Below are positions 1-8,815 of a stretch of DNA of 64,000 nt, in pieces. The DNA lies in NCBI GenBank assembly GCA_944327255.1, contig CALVHA010000002.1:62001-126000 (forward strand). The letters run 5' to 3'. Made by a program: the position numbers and the translations under genes. Below the pieces are notes generated by a model. It was not told where the DNA came from. It saw nothing but the letters and a program-made list of their open reading frames with translations, and ran no database searches. This DNA is from Candidatus Gastranaerophilales bacterium (GTDB lineage Bacteria > Cyanobacteriota > Vampirovibrionia > Gastranaerophilales > Gastranaerophilaceae). Positions within the stretch are counted from its first letter, which is position 1. The number at the start of each line of letters is the position of its first letter.

Positions 1-392
1 ATCATGAAGTTGCGATTATTGCAGCTACTGTTGCTGGAGCTTTGTTTGGATTTTTAAAATATAACAAACCTAAGGCAGAAGTTTTTATGGGAGATACTGG
101 CTCGCTTGCTATCGGTGGGTTGCTTGGAACGTTAGCTGTTATGGGAAAATTTGAGTTTTTATTAATTTTTCTCGGCGGGGTTTTTGTTTGTGAAACGTTG
201 TCTGTTATTATTCAGGTTACAAGCTTTAAGACTACTGGAAAAAGAGTTTTTAAAATGTCCCCTATTCATCATCATTTTGAACTTTGCGGCTGGAGTGAGA
301 AGAAAGTTGTTGCGGTATTTGCGCTTGTTGCTGCAGCACTTGCTGCTTGTGCTTTAATATTATTTTATTTGACTATGAGAGGTATTTTCTAA
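1..392 (+). CDS. mraY: MraY, C-terminal part (truncated by window edge)
   Basis: The reading frame is open from base 3 and its start lies outside the window. The visible 129 residues contain the [13 protein letters not shown] segment, the FxGD(T/S)GSL motif of phospho-N-acetylmuramoyl-pentapeptide transferase, followed by hydrophobic helices and the HHHFELCGW motif typical of the MraY C-terminus. The enzyme transfers phospho-MurNAc-pentapeptide to undecaprenyl phosphate at the inner membrane to make lipid I. The stop overlaps the start of murD (TAATG), as expected for an mra/mur operon. Confidence 0.95.
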   Translation, partial: HEVAIIAATVAGALFGFLKYNKPKAEVFMGDTGSLAIGGLLGTLAVMGKFEFLLIFLGGVFVCETLSVIIQVTSFKTTGKRVFKMSPIHHHFELCGWSEKKVVAVFALVAAALAACALILFYLTMRGIF

Positions 393-1747
393 TGTTGTCA
401 CATTGGTATGATAAAAAAGTTTTAGTTATAGGATTGTCAAAAAGCGGTATTTCTGCTGCAAAATTTTTGAATCGTCACGGTGCAGATGTTTATTTAACGG
501 AATTTAATCCAGCAAAAACTTCTGATGAAGAGATTATCAATGAACTTAGAAAACTTGGTGTAAATGTTGAAACGGGTGGACATTCTGATGAATTTATCAA
601 CGATTGTTATATCGCAGTAACAAGTCCTAGCGTTCCGTTAGAGGCTGAGATTATGCAGAAATTAAAAGAGCGTAAAGTTCATGTTATCTCGGAAGTTGAG
701 CTTGCCTTTTCTCAAACTTCAAAACCATTTATTGCAATAACTGGAACTAACGGGAAAACTACAACTACGGCGTTGGCGGCTCATATTTTAAACAGTGAAT
801 ATAAGGCGGAACCTTGTGGAAATTACGGGAGACCTCCTTGTGATTTGGTTGATGAAGAAGATATTGATTTTTTCGTTTGTGAATGTTCATCATTTCAATT
901 GACATATTCTCCTTCATTTCAGCCACAGATATCTGTTTTTACGAACTTTACACCTGATCATATTACTTGGCATAAAACTTTGGAAAACTATTTTGAGGCT
1001 AAGTCCAGAATTTTTAAATCTCCGCAAAATCCTGCTTTTTCTGTTTTGAATGCGAAAGATGAAAAACTTCTTGCTTTTTCTAAACATGCTGAAGGGGAAG
1101 TTTTTATGTTTGGAGATGATGTCGGAGAAAATTGTTCTTATGTCAAGGACGATTTTATATGGTTTAAACGTAACGGAAAGGCTGAAAAGATAATATCGCT
1201 TAAGGAATGCCCATTTATTGGAGAACATAACTGGCAGAATGCTGAATGTGCAATTATTTGTGCAAAAATTGAGGGAATTTCAAATGAGGATATTCGTCAG
1301 GCTATAATATCATTTAAAGTGCCGGAACATAGGCTTGAAAAATTTGCATCAAAGGATGGTATAACATTTTATAACGATTCTAAAGCAACAAATCCTGAGG
1401 CATCTCTTGTTGCAATTAATTCTTTCAGTGATTGTAACGTAGCACTGATTGCCGGCGGGCGTGATAAAATGACAGACTTAACAGAATTTTGTGAAGCAAT
1501 AAATAAACATATTAAAACTGTCATCTTAATAGGTGAGGCAACCGACCGTTTTGAAGAAAATTTGCGTAAAAACGGGTTTGAGAATATTATAAAAGAAGAT
1601 TCTATACAAAGTGCAGTGGATAAATCTATTGAAATACATCCTGATGTAGTTTTATTATCCCCTGCTTGTGCAAGCTTTGATATGTTTAGCGGATATGAAG
1701 AAAGAGGAAGGGTTTTCAAGGAAGATGTCTTATCGAAAATCGGATAG
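392..1747 (+). CDS. murD: UDP-N-acetylmuramoylalanine--D-glutamate ligase
   Basis: A 451-residue Mur ligase. I chose the ATG that overlaps the mraY stop (TAATG); an upstream non-ATG start would put 15 extra residues inside mraY. The N-terminal region carries a Rossmann-like GLSKSG motif (about residues 13-18). The ATP-binding motif GTNGKTTTT lies near residues 117-125, and YNDSKATNPEA in the C-terminal half is typical of MurD. It adds D-Glu to UDP-MurNAc-L-Ala in the cytoplasm. It lies between mraY and ftsW in one overlapping operon. Confidence 0.96.
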   Translation: MLSHWYDKKVLVIGLSKSGISAAKFLNRHGADVYLTEFNPAKTSDEEIINELRKLGVNVETGGHSDEFINDCYIAVTSPSVPLEAEIMQKLKERKVHVISEVELAFSQTSKPFIAITGTNGKTTTTALAAHILNSEYKAEPCGNYGRPPCDLVDEEDIDFFVCECSSFQLTYSPSFQPQISVFTNFTPDHITWHKTLENYFEAKSRIFKSPQNPAFSVLNAKDEKLLAFSKHAEGEVFMFGDDVGENCSYVKDDFIWFKRNGKAEKIISLKECPFIGEHNWQNAECAIICAKIEGISNEDIRQAIISFKVPEHRLEKFASKDGITFYNDSKATNPEASLVAINSFSDCNVALIAGGRDKMTDLTEFCEAINKHIKTVILIGEATDRFEENLRKNGFENIIKEDSIQSAVDKSIEIHPDVVLLSPACASFDMFSGYEERGRVFKEDVLSKIG

Positions 1748-2912
1748 GTTAAGAGAACAGTATGCTCAAGAGCATAAAAGACATATACAAAGCGTAATAA
1801 CTTCCGCACCTGATAGAGCATTGCTTATTACGGTTGCGTTTCTTGTTATTATTGGTTTTTTGGCGATTTTTTCTGCCTCTGCGCCTAAATGTATTGATGA
1901 AGGCGGAAACCCTGCTCAGTTTTTGTTTAAGCAGCTAATCTGTTTTGTTGTCGGTTTTATAGGTATGAAATTTTTCACAAATTTTGATTACAAAAAATTG
2001 GCTGATTGGAATATGATTTTTGCGGGAGTAATAATTGTTTTACTTATTCTGGTTGATTTTACTCCGCTTGGGGTTACCGTTAACGGAGCAAAACGCTGGA
2101 TAAACCTCTTAGGATTTCAATTGCAGCCGTCCGAGTTCGCAAAACCTGCAGTTGTACTTATGCTTGCTACTGCATTGAGAAAAGATGCCGATTTATTTGA
2201 TCAAACAAAATGGACTACAGCTTTTATTCCAATTATTATTATGCTTGGATTAATTTTTACCCAACCGAATCTTTCTATGGTTATATTGTTGTTGACAACG
2301 TCGGTTGTTATGTTTTTAAGTGCCGGCGGGTCGTTAAAGTTGTTTTTTAGTTGTCTCGGGGCTGGAATATTTTCAATAATTGTTGCCGCAGCGACGATTA
2401 TCAAACCATATCAGATGCAACGTATTACTACTTGGCAGCATCCTGAGCTTGATCCTCAGGGCGCTGGATATAATATTATTCAATCTCTTATTGCGTTTGC
2501 GTCTGGCGGATTAACAGGGGTCGGTTACGGCGGGTCTATACAAAAACTTTCATATCTTCCTGAATGCCATACAGACTTTATTTTTGCCATAATTGCTGAG
2601 GAACTGGGATGGGTTGGATGCGTTTTGATTATAGGACTTTTTTGGACTTTAATTCATAGAGGTTTTATTATTGCTTCCCGTTGTCCTGATATGTTCGGGA
2701 AACTTCTTGCTGTTGGCATAACTTTTTCAATAGGTTTTCAGGCATTTTTGAATATAAGTGTCGCAAGCTCTTTCTTCCCGACAACGGGTGTTCCGCTTCC
2801 GTTTATAAGCTATGGTGGTTCCTCTTTGATTGTTTCTCTTTGTATGATTGGAATTTTGTTGAATATTTCTAAAAAAAGAATTAAGAAAATAAGGAATACA
2901 GAAGATGTCTAA
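1725..2912 (+). CDS. ftsW: SEDS-family peptidoglycan polymerase FtsW
   Basis: A 395-residue polytopic membrane protein of the FtsW/RodA/SpoVE (SEDS) family. Visible family motifs include NGAKRWINLLGFQLQPSEFAKP, the GAGYNIIQSLIA region, and PFISYGGSSLIVSL near the C-terminus. The start codon lies within the last 23 bases of murD and is preceded by AAGGA. The position between murD and murG in a division/cell-wall cluster favours FtsW (septal glycan polymerase) over RodA. A roughly 45-residue charged cytoplasmic N-terminus precedes the first membrane helix. Confidence 0.93.
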   Translation: MSYRKSDRLREQYAQEHKRHIQSVITSAPDRALLITVAFLVIIGFLAIFSASAPKCIDEGGNPAQFLFKQLICFVVGFIGMKFFTNFDYKKLADWNMIFAGVIIVLLILVDFTPLGVTVNGAKRWINLLGFQLQPSEFAKPAVVLMLATALRKDADLFDQTKWTTAFIPIIIMLGLIFTQPNLSMVILLLTTSVVMFLSAGGSLKLFFSCLGAGIFSIIVAAATIIKPYQMQRITTWQHPELDPQGAGYNIIQSLIAFASGGLTGVGYGGSIQKLSYLPECHTDFIFAIIAEELGWVGCVLIIGLFWTLIHRGFIIASRCPDMFGKLLAVGITFSIGFQAFLNISVASSFFPTTGVPLPFISYGGSSLIVSLCMIGILLNISKKRIKKIRNTEDV

Positions 2913-4005
2913 TAGAACTTATTTTATCACCGGCGGTGGTACCGGCGGTCATATTTACCCTGCCGTTGCGGTTGCAGATGCTTTAGTAAAACAAGGGAAT
3001 GTCGTTTATTATGTAGGAAATCCGAAGAATTTAGAATATGATATTGTTACAAATCGAGGATATAAGTTTTTACCGATTAATGTTCACGGGATGCCTAGAG
3101 GTATGAAACTTGAGCTTTTTAAGTGGACATTTCAGCTATTTTTTGCAGTTTTAAAGAGTATTGGATATATTATAAAATACAGGCCTGATGCGGTTTTTGG
3201 AACAGGCGGTTATGTTTCTGCCCCTGCTCTGCTTGCTGCAAAATTTTTAAAGAAACCATATATGATGCATGATTGTGATGCTCAACCGGGACTTGTTACA
3301 AGGAAACTTGCTCCTTACGCATCTGCGGTTTCTGTTGCCTTTGAAAGTGCGCAGAGTTATATTAATAATAATAACGTTTATGTTAATGGTAATCCTATAA
3401 GACCCCAATTTAAAACGTTGTCAAAGGAGGAAGCCAGAGGGAAATTAGGTATTGAAAACAGGTTAACCCTTTGCGTAATGGGTGGTTCCCAAGGAGCAAG
3501 AATGATTAATGATGCAGCAGTTGAGCTTTTAAAAAAATTCAGTACTCAATATAATTTACAAATTATTTTTCAAACGGGAAAGAAGAATTTTGAACGTGTA
3601 ATTGAACAATTGATTCGTCTTTATCCTGAATATGAAACAGATAAAAATTTGATTATAAAACCTTATTTTGATGATATGGTAACTGTTTTAAAAGCATCAG
3701 ATATTGCAGTTTCAAGGGCTGGTTCATTAAGTTTATCCGAAATTGAGGCTGCGGGTATTGCTTCTATTTTAATCCCTTACCCTCATGCAGCGGCGGATCA
3801 TCAGCGTAAAAATGCAAAATTTATGGTTGAAAAGGGTGCCTCTTTGTATCTTGAAGATAATGATACGGATGCAATTCATCTCGGGCAGCTCATTGAAACA
3901 TTAATTACAAATCCTGAGAAGTTAGCAGAGCTTCAAAATAATGCGCTAAGGCTTGCTAAATATGATGGAACACAAAAAATTGTTGAAGAGTTGAGACTCA
4001 TTTGA
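2905..4005 (+). CDS. murG: UDP-GlcNAc:lipid I GlcNAc transferase MurG
   Basis: A 366-residue GT28 glycosyltransferase. The N-terminal glycine loop GGGTGGHIYPA (about residues 9-19), GTGGYVSAP, and the second glycine loop GGSQGA (near residue 193) are diagnostic, as is AGSLSLSEIEAAG in the UDP-GlcNAc-binding half. It makes lipid II on the inner face of the cytoplasmic membrane. The start overlaps the ftsW stop by 8 bases, so translation is probably coupled. The 3' end runs 8 bases into the convergent XRE gene, with no obvious terminator between them. Confidence 0.97.
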   Translation: MSNRTYFITGGGTGGHIYPAVAVADALVKQGNVVYYVGNPKNLEYDIVTNRGYKFLPINVHGMPRGMKLELFKWTFQLFFAVLKSIGYIIKYRPDAVFGTGGYVSAPALLAAKFLKKPYMMHDCDAQPGLVTRKLAPYASAVSVAFESAQSYINNNNVYVNGNPIRPQFKTLSKEEARGKLGIENRLTLCVMGGSQGARMINDAAVELLKKFSTQYNLQIIFQTGKKNFERVIEQLIRLYPEYETDKNLIIKPYFDDMVTVLKASDIAVSRAGSLSLSEIEAAGIASILIPYPHAAADHQRKNAKFMVEKGASLYLEDNDTDAIHLGQLIETLITNPEKLAELQNNALRLAKYDGTQKIVEELRLI

Positions 4006-4216
4006 TATCCAACAAATCATTTATGTCGGCGTTTAAATATTCTGCAATTTCTGTAATTTTACCTATTGTAAGATTTAATATTCCTGATTCAATTTTTGCA
4101 ACATAGCTCCAAGAAACATTCATTAGTTCTGAAAAAGTTTCTTGTGTGTACCCTTTTTGTTTTCTGATATTTTGTATGTTTTTACCTATTTGTTTAAGGA
4201 TTTCTTTTTTGTTCAT
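3998..4216 (-). CDS. XRE-family HTH regulator (small)
   Basis: A 72-residue stand-alone lambda-repressor-type helix-turn-helix protein. The helices cover about residues 8-62, with the recognition region TQETFSELMNVSWSYVAKIE. There is no ligand domain, so it is probably a small DNA-binding repressor. It is divergent from the prepilin gene at 4305 and faces a 34-bp perfect palindrome covering that gene's -10 box, which makes it the obvious candidate regulator (inference). No Shine-Dalgarno precedes its ATG. A CATAAT hexamer sits 6 nt upstream, suggesting a leaderless mRNA. An 8-bp inverted repeat (4211-4231) straddles the start. Confidence 0.88.
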   Translation of the reverse strand: MNKKEILKQIGKNIQNIRKQKGYTQETFSELMNVSWSYVAKIESGILNLTIGKITEIAEYLNADINDLLDIK

Positions 4217-4231
4217 AAAATTATTATGAAC
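4211..4231. promoter_or_regulatory. Inverted repeat over XRE start codon (possible autoregulatory operator)
   Basis: GTTCATAA and TTATGAAC form an 8-bp perfect inverted repeat separated by 5 bases. It spans the XRE start codon (4214-4216) and its CATAAT -10 candidate (4223-4228). A dimeric regulator bound here would block its own transcription. The role is inferred from position only. Confidence 0.4.
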
Positions 4232-4252
4232 TGATATTGATATATTTTTCTA

Positions 4253-4280
4253 TTGACATATTATTATATTCAATTATAAT
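4253..4280 (+). promoter_or_regulatory. Consensus sigma-70 promoter of prepilin gene
   Basis: TTGACA (4253-4258) and TATAAT (4275-4280) are both perfect consensus hexamers, 16 bp apart. Predicted transcription start is about 4287, giving a leader of about 18 nt before the ATG at 4305. The -10 box lies at the centre of the palindrome at 4260-4293. Confidence 0.75.
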
Positions 4281-4293
4281 TGAATATAATAAT
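4260..4293. promoter_or_regulatory. 34-bp perfect palindrome, likely operator
   Basis: Every base from 4260 to 4276 pairs with its partner from 4293 to 4277. The central arms contain TTCAATTA/TAATTGAA. It overlaps the -10 box and start point of the prepilin promoter, so a bound protein would exclude RNA polymerase. The adjacent divergent XRE gene is the natural candidate ligand. The symmetry is seen in the sequence; the regulatory role is inferred. Confidence 0.6.
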
Positions 4294-4304
4294 TAGAGTA
4301 GAAT

Positions 4305-5105
4305 ATGAAGAGAAAAGCTTTTACTTTGGCAGAAGTTTTGATAACACTTGGTATAATAGGTATTGTTGCTGCCATGACTTTACCTGAATTGATAGAATAT
4401 AATCAAGAAATTGCACAAATTACAGCATTAAAATTAGCTTACAGTCAAATAAACGCTGCAATTTCACAAGCTGCTTTTGAATATGGAACGGTTGATACTT
4501 GGGGAAAAGATGTGACAGAGCGTCGGGAAAAACTAAAGGAAATTCTTCCGAAATATTTAAAAGTTGTAAAGATTTGTGAGAAGGGAAAGAGAGATGCTGG
4601 ATGTCTTGCCAAAGAGTATACTTCTAATTTGTCTGACACATTTTCTGGTGGGAAGAAACTTCCTTTAAATATTTATGGCTATGGAGATTCAATGATTCTT
4701 GCAAATGGGATATCTCTGTTATTCGAAGAGAATATAAGTTCCGGTGACTGTACATATACTGCAAAGGGGTTTAATTTAGATGTTTCAAGAAAAAAAGAAG
4801 ATTGGACTAAGACCTGTTTAAGTTTTACAGTTGATACAAATGGTCCTGGAAAGCCAAATGCGGCTTCAGAAGATTGGTTTGGGTTTTATCTTGTCAAAGA
4901 TGGAATTGTCCCTACCGGCACTAGTGGCAGCGACAATTGGAGCTGGGTATTGACTTTTTCTAATAATTGTCTTGGGAATGGTCCTTTTGCTATTACTTAT
5001 CAAACAAATTGTACTGCATGGGTATTAGCATTTAGTAATATGGATTATAAACGCTGTCCTGAAAAATTAGGTTGGGATAAAGTTCATAGTTGCAAAGGAA
5101 ATTAA
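4305..5105 (+). CDS. Type IV prepilin-like protein (short leader)
   Basis: A 266-residue protein with a 5-residue basic leader (MKRKA) followed by FTLAEVLITLGIIGIVAAMTLP. This is a class III signal for prepilin peptidase, with the conserved Glu five residues into the mature part. After one N-terminal helix, the rest is a soluble domain with several cysteines and tryptophans near the C-terminus. It is probably a major or minor pilin or pseudopilin assembled in the inner membrane; I cannot say which. It has a strong consensus promoter within a palindrome and is divergent from an XRE regulator. No pilus assembly genes are adjacent. Confidence 0.85.
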   Translation: MKRKAFTLAEVLITLGIIGIVAAMTLPELIEYNQEIAQITALKLAYSQINAAISQAAFEYGTVDTWGKDVTERREKLKEILPKYLKVVKICEKGKRDAGCLAKEYTSNLSDTFSGGKKLPLNIYGYGDSMILANGISLLFEENISSGDCTYTAKGFNLDVSRKKEDWTKTCLSFTVDTNGPGKPNAASEDWFGFYLVKDGIVPTGTSGSDNWSWVLTFSNNCLGNGPFAITYQTNCTAWVLAFSNMDYKRCPEKLGWDKVHSCKGN

Positions 5106-5108
5106 ATC

Positions 5109-5137
5109 TTGATAATAGTTATAGTTTGATTTATCTT
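5109..5137 (+). promoter_or_regulatory. folC promoter, predicted leaderless
   Basis: TTGATA (5109-5114), a 17-bp spacer and TATCTT (5132-5137) are followed by 6 bases and then the folC ATG at 5144. No Shine-Dalgarno is present. The predicted start of transcription coincides with the start codon. Confidence 0.5.
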
Positions 5138-5143
5138 TTTTAT

Positions 5144-6295
5144 ATGAAAAAAAGTTATAATAATGTGGAAAAACTGTTATCTTCTCAAGGAAAGTTTTAT
5201 ATAAATTTGGGATTGGAGAGAATTTCTGCTATCTTGCAGATACTTGGAAATCCACAGGATAATTTAAGATGTTTTCATGTTGCGGGGACTAATGGCAAAG
5301 GGTCTGTTTGCGCAATTATTGCTTCTGTTTTGCAAGAAGCTGGCATGAATGTCGGATTATATACAAGTCCGCATATTTTTAAATATACTGAAAGAATTAA
5401 AATTAATGGTAAAGACATTTCAGACACAGATTTTGCAGAGTATGTTTTTAAAATTGTTGAAACAGCAGATACAAATGAAATTCATCTTACGGAATTTGAA
5501 ATCTTGACTGCTGTTATGTTTAAGTATTTTTCGGATAGAAAGGTTGATGTTGTCGTTCTTGAGACGGGATTGGGAGGAAGATTTGATGCAACAAATGTTA
5601 TTAAATCAAATCTTTGTTCAATTATTACTCATATTGATTTGGATCATACGGATAGACTTGGGAAGACAAGAGATGAAATCGCTTTTGAAAAATCTGGTAT
5701 TATTAAACCAAATTGTCCGGTCGTGTTTAGCGAAGGCTATGAAGCAATCAGAGATAAGGCGGATGAGTGTAATTCTCTTTGTCTTATGATTAATCCGATT
5801 GAAGATCCATCAGAACTTGCGCTTAAAGGAACTTATCAGCAGGAGAATTTATCTCTTGCCCTTGCTGCTATAAGAATGGTTTATCCTAACATTTCTCAGG
5901 AGACAATCTCAAACGGATTACATAAAGTAAAACATCCTTGCAGATTTGAATATATAAAGAATAAAAATCTTCTTATTGACGGGGCTCATAATCCTAACGG
6001 GGCTCTTGCTCTAAGAGAAAGTTTAGATTTGTATTTCCCGGATAAAAGACGTCGTTTTGTCTTCGGCTGTTTGAAGACTAAGGATTATAAAAAAATGATG
6101 GAAATCTTATTTACACAAAATGACGAAATTTATTTAAATCATTTCTCTCATAAGAATTCTGCTACATTTGAGGAATTACAAAATGCTTGCATTTTTCCTG
6201 CAAAGAGATTCCATTCATTAGACGATTTTGATACGAGCGATGAAATTCTGACTGTTGTATGCGGTTCTTTTTATATGATGAATGAAATTTTATAA
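5144..6295 (+). CDS. folC: Bifunctional folylpolyglutamate/dihydrofolate synthase
   Basis: A 383-residue Mur-ligase-superfamily enzyme. The P-loop AGTNGKGSV lies near residues 48-56, followed by YTSPHIFKYTERIKINGK, ETGLGGRFDATN and the C-terminal DGAHNPNGA motif, all typical of FolC. It adds glutamate to folates (and may act on dihydropteroate). I chose the ATG at 5144. A TTG at 5090 is in frame but overlaps the prepilin end, and the only promoter-like sequence lies after it. It is slightly shorter than typical FolC. The stop abuts the stop of the convergent glycosyltransferase gene with no space between. Confidence 0.92.
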   Translation: MKKSYNNVEKLLSSQGKFYINLGLERISAILQILGNPQDNLRCFHVAGTNGKGSVCAIIASVLQEAGMNVGLYTSPHIFKYTERIKINGKDISDTDFAEYVFKIVETADTNEIHLTEFEILTAVMFKYFSDRKVDVVVLETGLGGRFDATNVIKSNLCSIITHIDLDHTDRLGKTRDEIAFEKSGIIKPNCPVVFSEGYEAIRDKADECNSLCLMINPIEDPSELALKGTYQQENLSLALAAIRMVYPNISQETISNGLHKVKHPCRFEYIKNKNLLIDGAHNPNGALALRESLDLYFPDKRRRFVFGCLKTKDYKKMMEILFTQNDEIYLNHFSHKNSATFEELQNACIFPAKRFHSLDDFDTSDEILTVVCGSFYMMNEIL

Positions 6296-7870
6296 TTACC
6301 TTTGTTGTTTGTTTTTTTCTTTACTTTCATTAATCATATCTGAAATAATATTGTTTAATTTTGCCGGAGTAAATGCAGAACATGTGTTCCATACAAGTGT
6401 AGGTTTTGGTTCTCCGAGTGATGGGCTCGGGTATTCGCTGTTGCAAAAACCTCTAAGCATATTTGTTGTTCCATCTACGCAAGATGTATAGTGTGAACAA
6501 CAATTACAAATTCTTAATATAAATCCGTAATCATCTAGTTTTAGTTTTAGTTCTTGCAGGGCATCTATCATTCTTAAATGGGCGGATGTAACGTAGGTTT
6601 TATTTTTATAAATAAATTTAATTTTTGATAAACCATCTTGTGATATAAATTCTAATTTGCAATTTAAATTATTCCGGCCAACTGTTACAATGACATCAAC
6701 TACAAATTTTTCTGAATTTTTATTTTCATCTTCTCTATTCATTATTTTGTTTGTAACAAATCTTATTGGTGGAAAGTTTGCTATGATATGGCATATTGAA
6801 TATACAGGATAAAGGCATAAGTATCCGATTTCTTTTATCGTCATTTTGGAATTTATTAAACTTAAGCCAAAACCTGCAATTAAAGCTAAAAAGCTTAATC
6901 CTACAAGTTTAAAATCACTCAAATTATGATATGTCAATGAATATTTCATTAACAAGAAATAAATTATCAACAACACCCAAATGTTCGGGTAAAGCAAAGA
7001 TAATGCGTGTTCGGTAAAAACAAGATTTTTAGTGAATAATTGAGGGATACAGTTTTTGAATAAATCTAACCTGTATGAAAGTCTAGGTTTCCTGAAAATA
7101 TAATTTGCAGGATGTACTATAGTTTGAATGTTAGGATTATAAGTGCATCTGCATCTAATTCTGGATAATAACAAGCTGTATTTTAATTCTGAATTTATAT
7201 TTTTGAAATCAACATCTCCAATTTCTTGCACAATATTTCTTTTAATAATAAAGACTCCAGAATCTGCTTGAGCTGCCAGTCCGAATAAGGAACGCGCACG
7301 TCTTAAAAAATTCATGTGATATTTTTGGTAAGCCGCTTTTATTCGATCAACAATTCCAAGACAGTCAATTTCAATAACGGTTTCTCCGCTTATTACATTT
7401 TCTTTTTTTAATGCAGCATTTATAATTGACAAAAAGTTTGATGAAATACTTCTGTCAGCATCCAGAAATACATAGGCATCGATAAAATCGTTATCTGATA
7501 ATTTTTCGAGTAGAGTTGCGATAGCCTGATCTTTCCCTATTGTCCCGACCCCTTTTATGTCAATTACGTGGACAAAATTTTCTTCAATAAACAAATCCTG
7601 TGAGCCGTCTGAACAGTTGTCAAGGAGAACAAAAACTCGAAATTTATTTATAGGATAATCTTGTGATTTCAATTCATGAATTAAGTTTGCAAGAGTCTTT
7701 TTATTATTATGGGAATATACGACAACAGCAAGGTTTTCCTTATCCTCATATGAAGAATGTCTTAGTTCTCTTCTGAATGGCGTATCATTTAAATTTCGTA
7801 GTGCCAGAGCCAAGAAATATAATGTGTAAAGTGCTACAAATATATATAAAACATTCAATAAAAATTCCAT
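6296..7870 (-). CDS. Membrane GT2 glycosyltransferase with Cys-rich C-terminal domain
   Basis: A 524-residue protein. One N-terminal membrane helix (about 1-25) precedes a family 2 glycosyltransferase domain (about 45-280) with VVVYSHNNKKTLANLI, a DNCSDGSQD sugar-nucleotide site and DADRSI as the DxD metal motif. Three further membrane helices (about 285-370) follow, resembling processive synthases of polysaccharides. The last 130 residues are unusual: a soluble domain with RICNCCSHYTSCVDG, then RGFCN and WNTC, six or more clustered cysteines that could bind a metal or form disulfides. Product unknown. A good Shine-Dalgarno (AGGAGAA) precedes the ATG. Confidence 0.8.
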   Translation of the reverse strand: MEFLLNVLYIFVALYTLYFLALALRNLNDTPFRRELRHSSYEDKENLAVVVYSHNNKKTLANLIHELKSQDYPINKFRVFVLLDNCSDGSQDLFIEENFVHVIDIKGVGTIGKDQAIATLLEKLSDNDFIDAYVFLDADRSISSNFLSIINAALKKENVISGETVIEIDCLGIVDRIKAAYQKYHMNFLRRARSLFGLAAQADSGVFIIKRNIVQEIGDVDFKNINSELKYSLLLSRIRCRCTYNPNIQTIVHPANYIFRKPRLSYRLDLFKNCIPQLFTKNLVFTEHALSLLYPNIWVLLIIYFLLMKYSLTYHNLSDFKLVGLSFLALIAGFGLSLINSKMTIKEIGYLCLYPVYSICHIIANFPPIRFVTNKIMNREDENKNSEKFVVDVIVTVGRNNLNCKLEFISQDGLSKIKFIYKNKTYVTSAHLRMIDALQELKLKLDDYGFILRICNCCSHYTSCVDGTTNMLRGFCNSEYPSPSLGEPKPTLVWNTCSAFTPAKLNNIISDMINESKEKNKQQR

Positions 7871-7981
7871 AGCTATTCTCCTATGGTAACATTTTAGTTA
7901 AAATATGTTAAAAATTCTATCAATGTTAATAAATGTGTAGTATTAACTAACATTAAAGAGCAGATAAAATATCTTGCTGCT

Positions 7982-8155
7982 ATGCAAGGAATGACAATGC
8001 CTAAGCTAAAAGATATGATAAATACAAAGTATAATAAGACAGATCGTATAAGAAATTTAGGAAATAAATTACTTAATAAAACTTTCCGAGTATCTGAACT
8101 TGTAGAAATTATGGAAGTGCTGGGGTATGATATTTATTTGCGCAAGAAGAATTAG
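7982..8155 (+). CDS. Small HTH-like protein, possibly start-damaged
   Basis: From the first in-frame ATG this encodes 57 residues ending VLGYDIYLRKKN. The frame stays open upstream to 7898, and the residues just before the ATG (IKEQIKYLAA) continue a clear match to the small HTH protein at 23935 (IKEEIQILLLKQGLSM). The real N-terminus therefore probably lies about 10-15 residues upstream, where there is no ATG, GTG or TTG in frame. Either a rare start such as ATT is used or the start has been lost. The stop codon overlaps the stop of convergent cysE. Function is probably DNA binding, by resemblance only. Confidence 0.45.
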   Translation: MQGMTMPKLKDMINTKYNKTDRIRNLGNKLLNKTFRVSELVEIMEVLGYDIYLRKKN

Positions 8156-8805
8156 TGCTCTTGTTCAATTTTTTCTTTTAAGTCTTGTAATTCATATTTT
8201 AATCTGTTCAACTCACATTTTATAGGATCCGGAATTCTGTTATGCATTAAAACACCATTTTTATCTCGGAGTTTTCTTCGTACAATTCTTCCTGGAATTC
8301 CGACTACGGTCGAATATTCAGGGACATCTTCAACTACAACAGAACCTGCTCCTATACGTACATAGTCACCAATAGTTATATTCCCTAATACTTTTGCTCC
8401 TGCTCCTACAATTACTCCATTCCCAAGAGTCGGATGGCGTTTCCCCTGTTCTTTCCCAGTACCTCCGAGTGTTACCTGTTGATATATTAGGACATCATCA
8501 CCAACAATTGTTGTTGCACCTATTACAACTCCTTCACCGTGGTCTATAAAAAATCTTCTGCCTATTTTGGCGGCAGGGTGTATCTCTATGCCTGTAATAA
8601 TTCGTGTTATGTAAGAAATTATTCTTGGGATTAGCGGAATATGCCATTTGTATAATCTATGTGCAAACCTGTATGCAATAAGTGCATGTAACCCCGGATA
8701 ACAAAGAATTACCTCTAATAAATTTGTCGCTGCCGGGTCTTTGTCATATATTACCTGTATGTCTTCTTTGACTTTTGTTATTCCGCGTTTTATTACGTCA
8801 AACAT
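8152..8805 (-). CDS. cysE: Serine O-acetyltransferase
   Basis: A 217-residue left-handed beta-helix acetyltransferase. The N-terminal helical domain contains KDPAATNLLEVILCYPGLHAL. The hexapeptide repeats include IHPAAKIG, FFIDHGEGVVIG and VLIYQQVTLGGTG, the CysE signature. The catalytic His is in DHGEG. It acetylates L-serine with acetyl-CoA as the first step of cysteine synthesis. It follows tyrS by 10 bases and has AAGG upstream of its ATG, so it is probably co-transcribed with tyrS. No cysK lies in the window. Confidence 0.95.
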   Translation of the reverse strand: MFDVIKRGITKVKEDIQVIYDKDPAATNLLEVILCYPGLHALIAYRFAHRLYKWHIPLIPRIISYITRIITGIEIHPAAKIGRRFFIDHGEGVVIGATTIVGDDVLIYQQVTLGGTGKEQGKRHPTLGNGVIVGAGAKVLGNITIGDYVRIGAGSVVVEDVPEYSTVVGIPGRIVRRKLRDKNGVLMHNRIPDPIKCELNRLKYELQDLKEKIEQEH

Positions 8806-8815
8806 TTAATATGCC

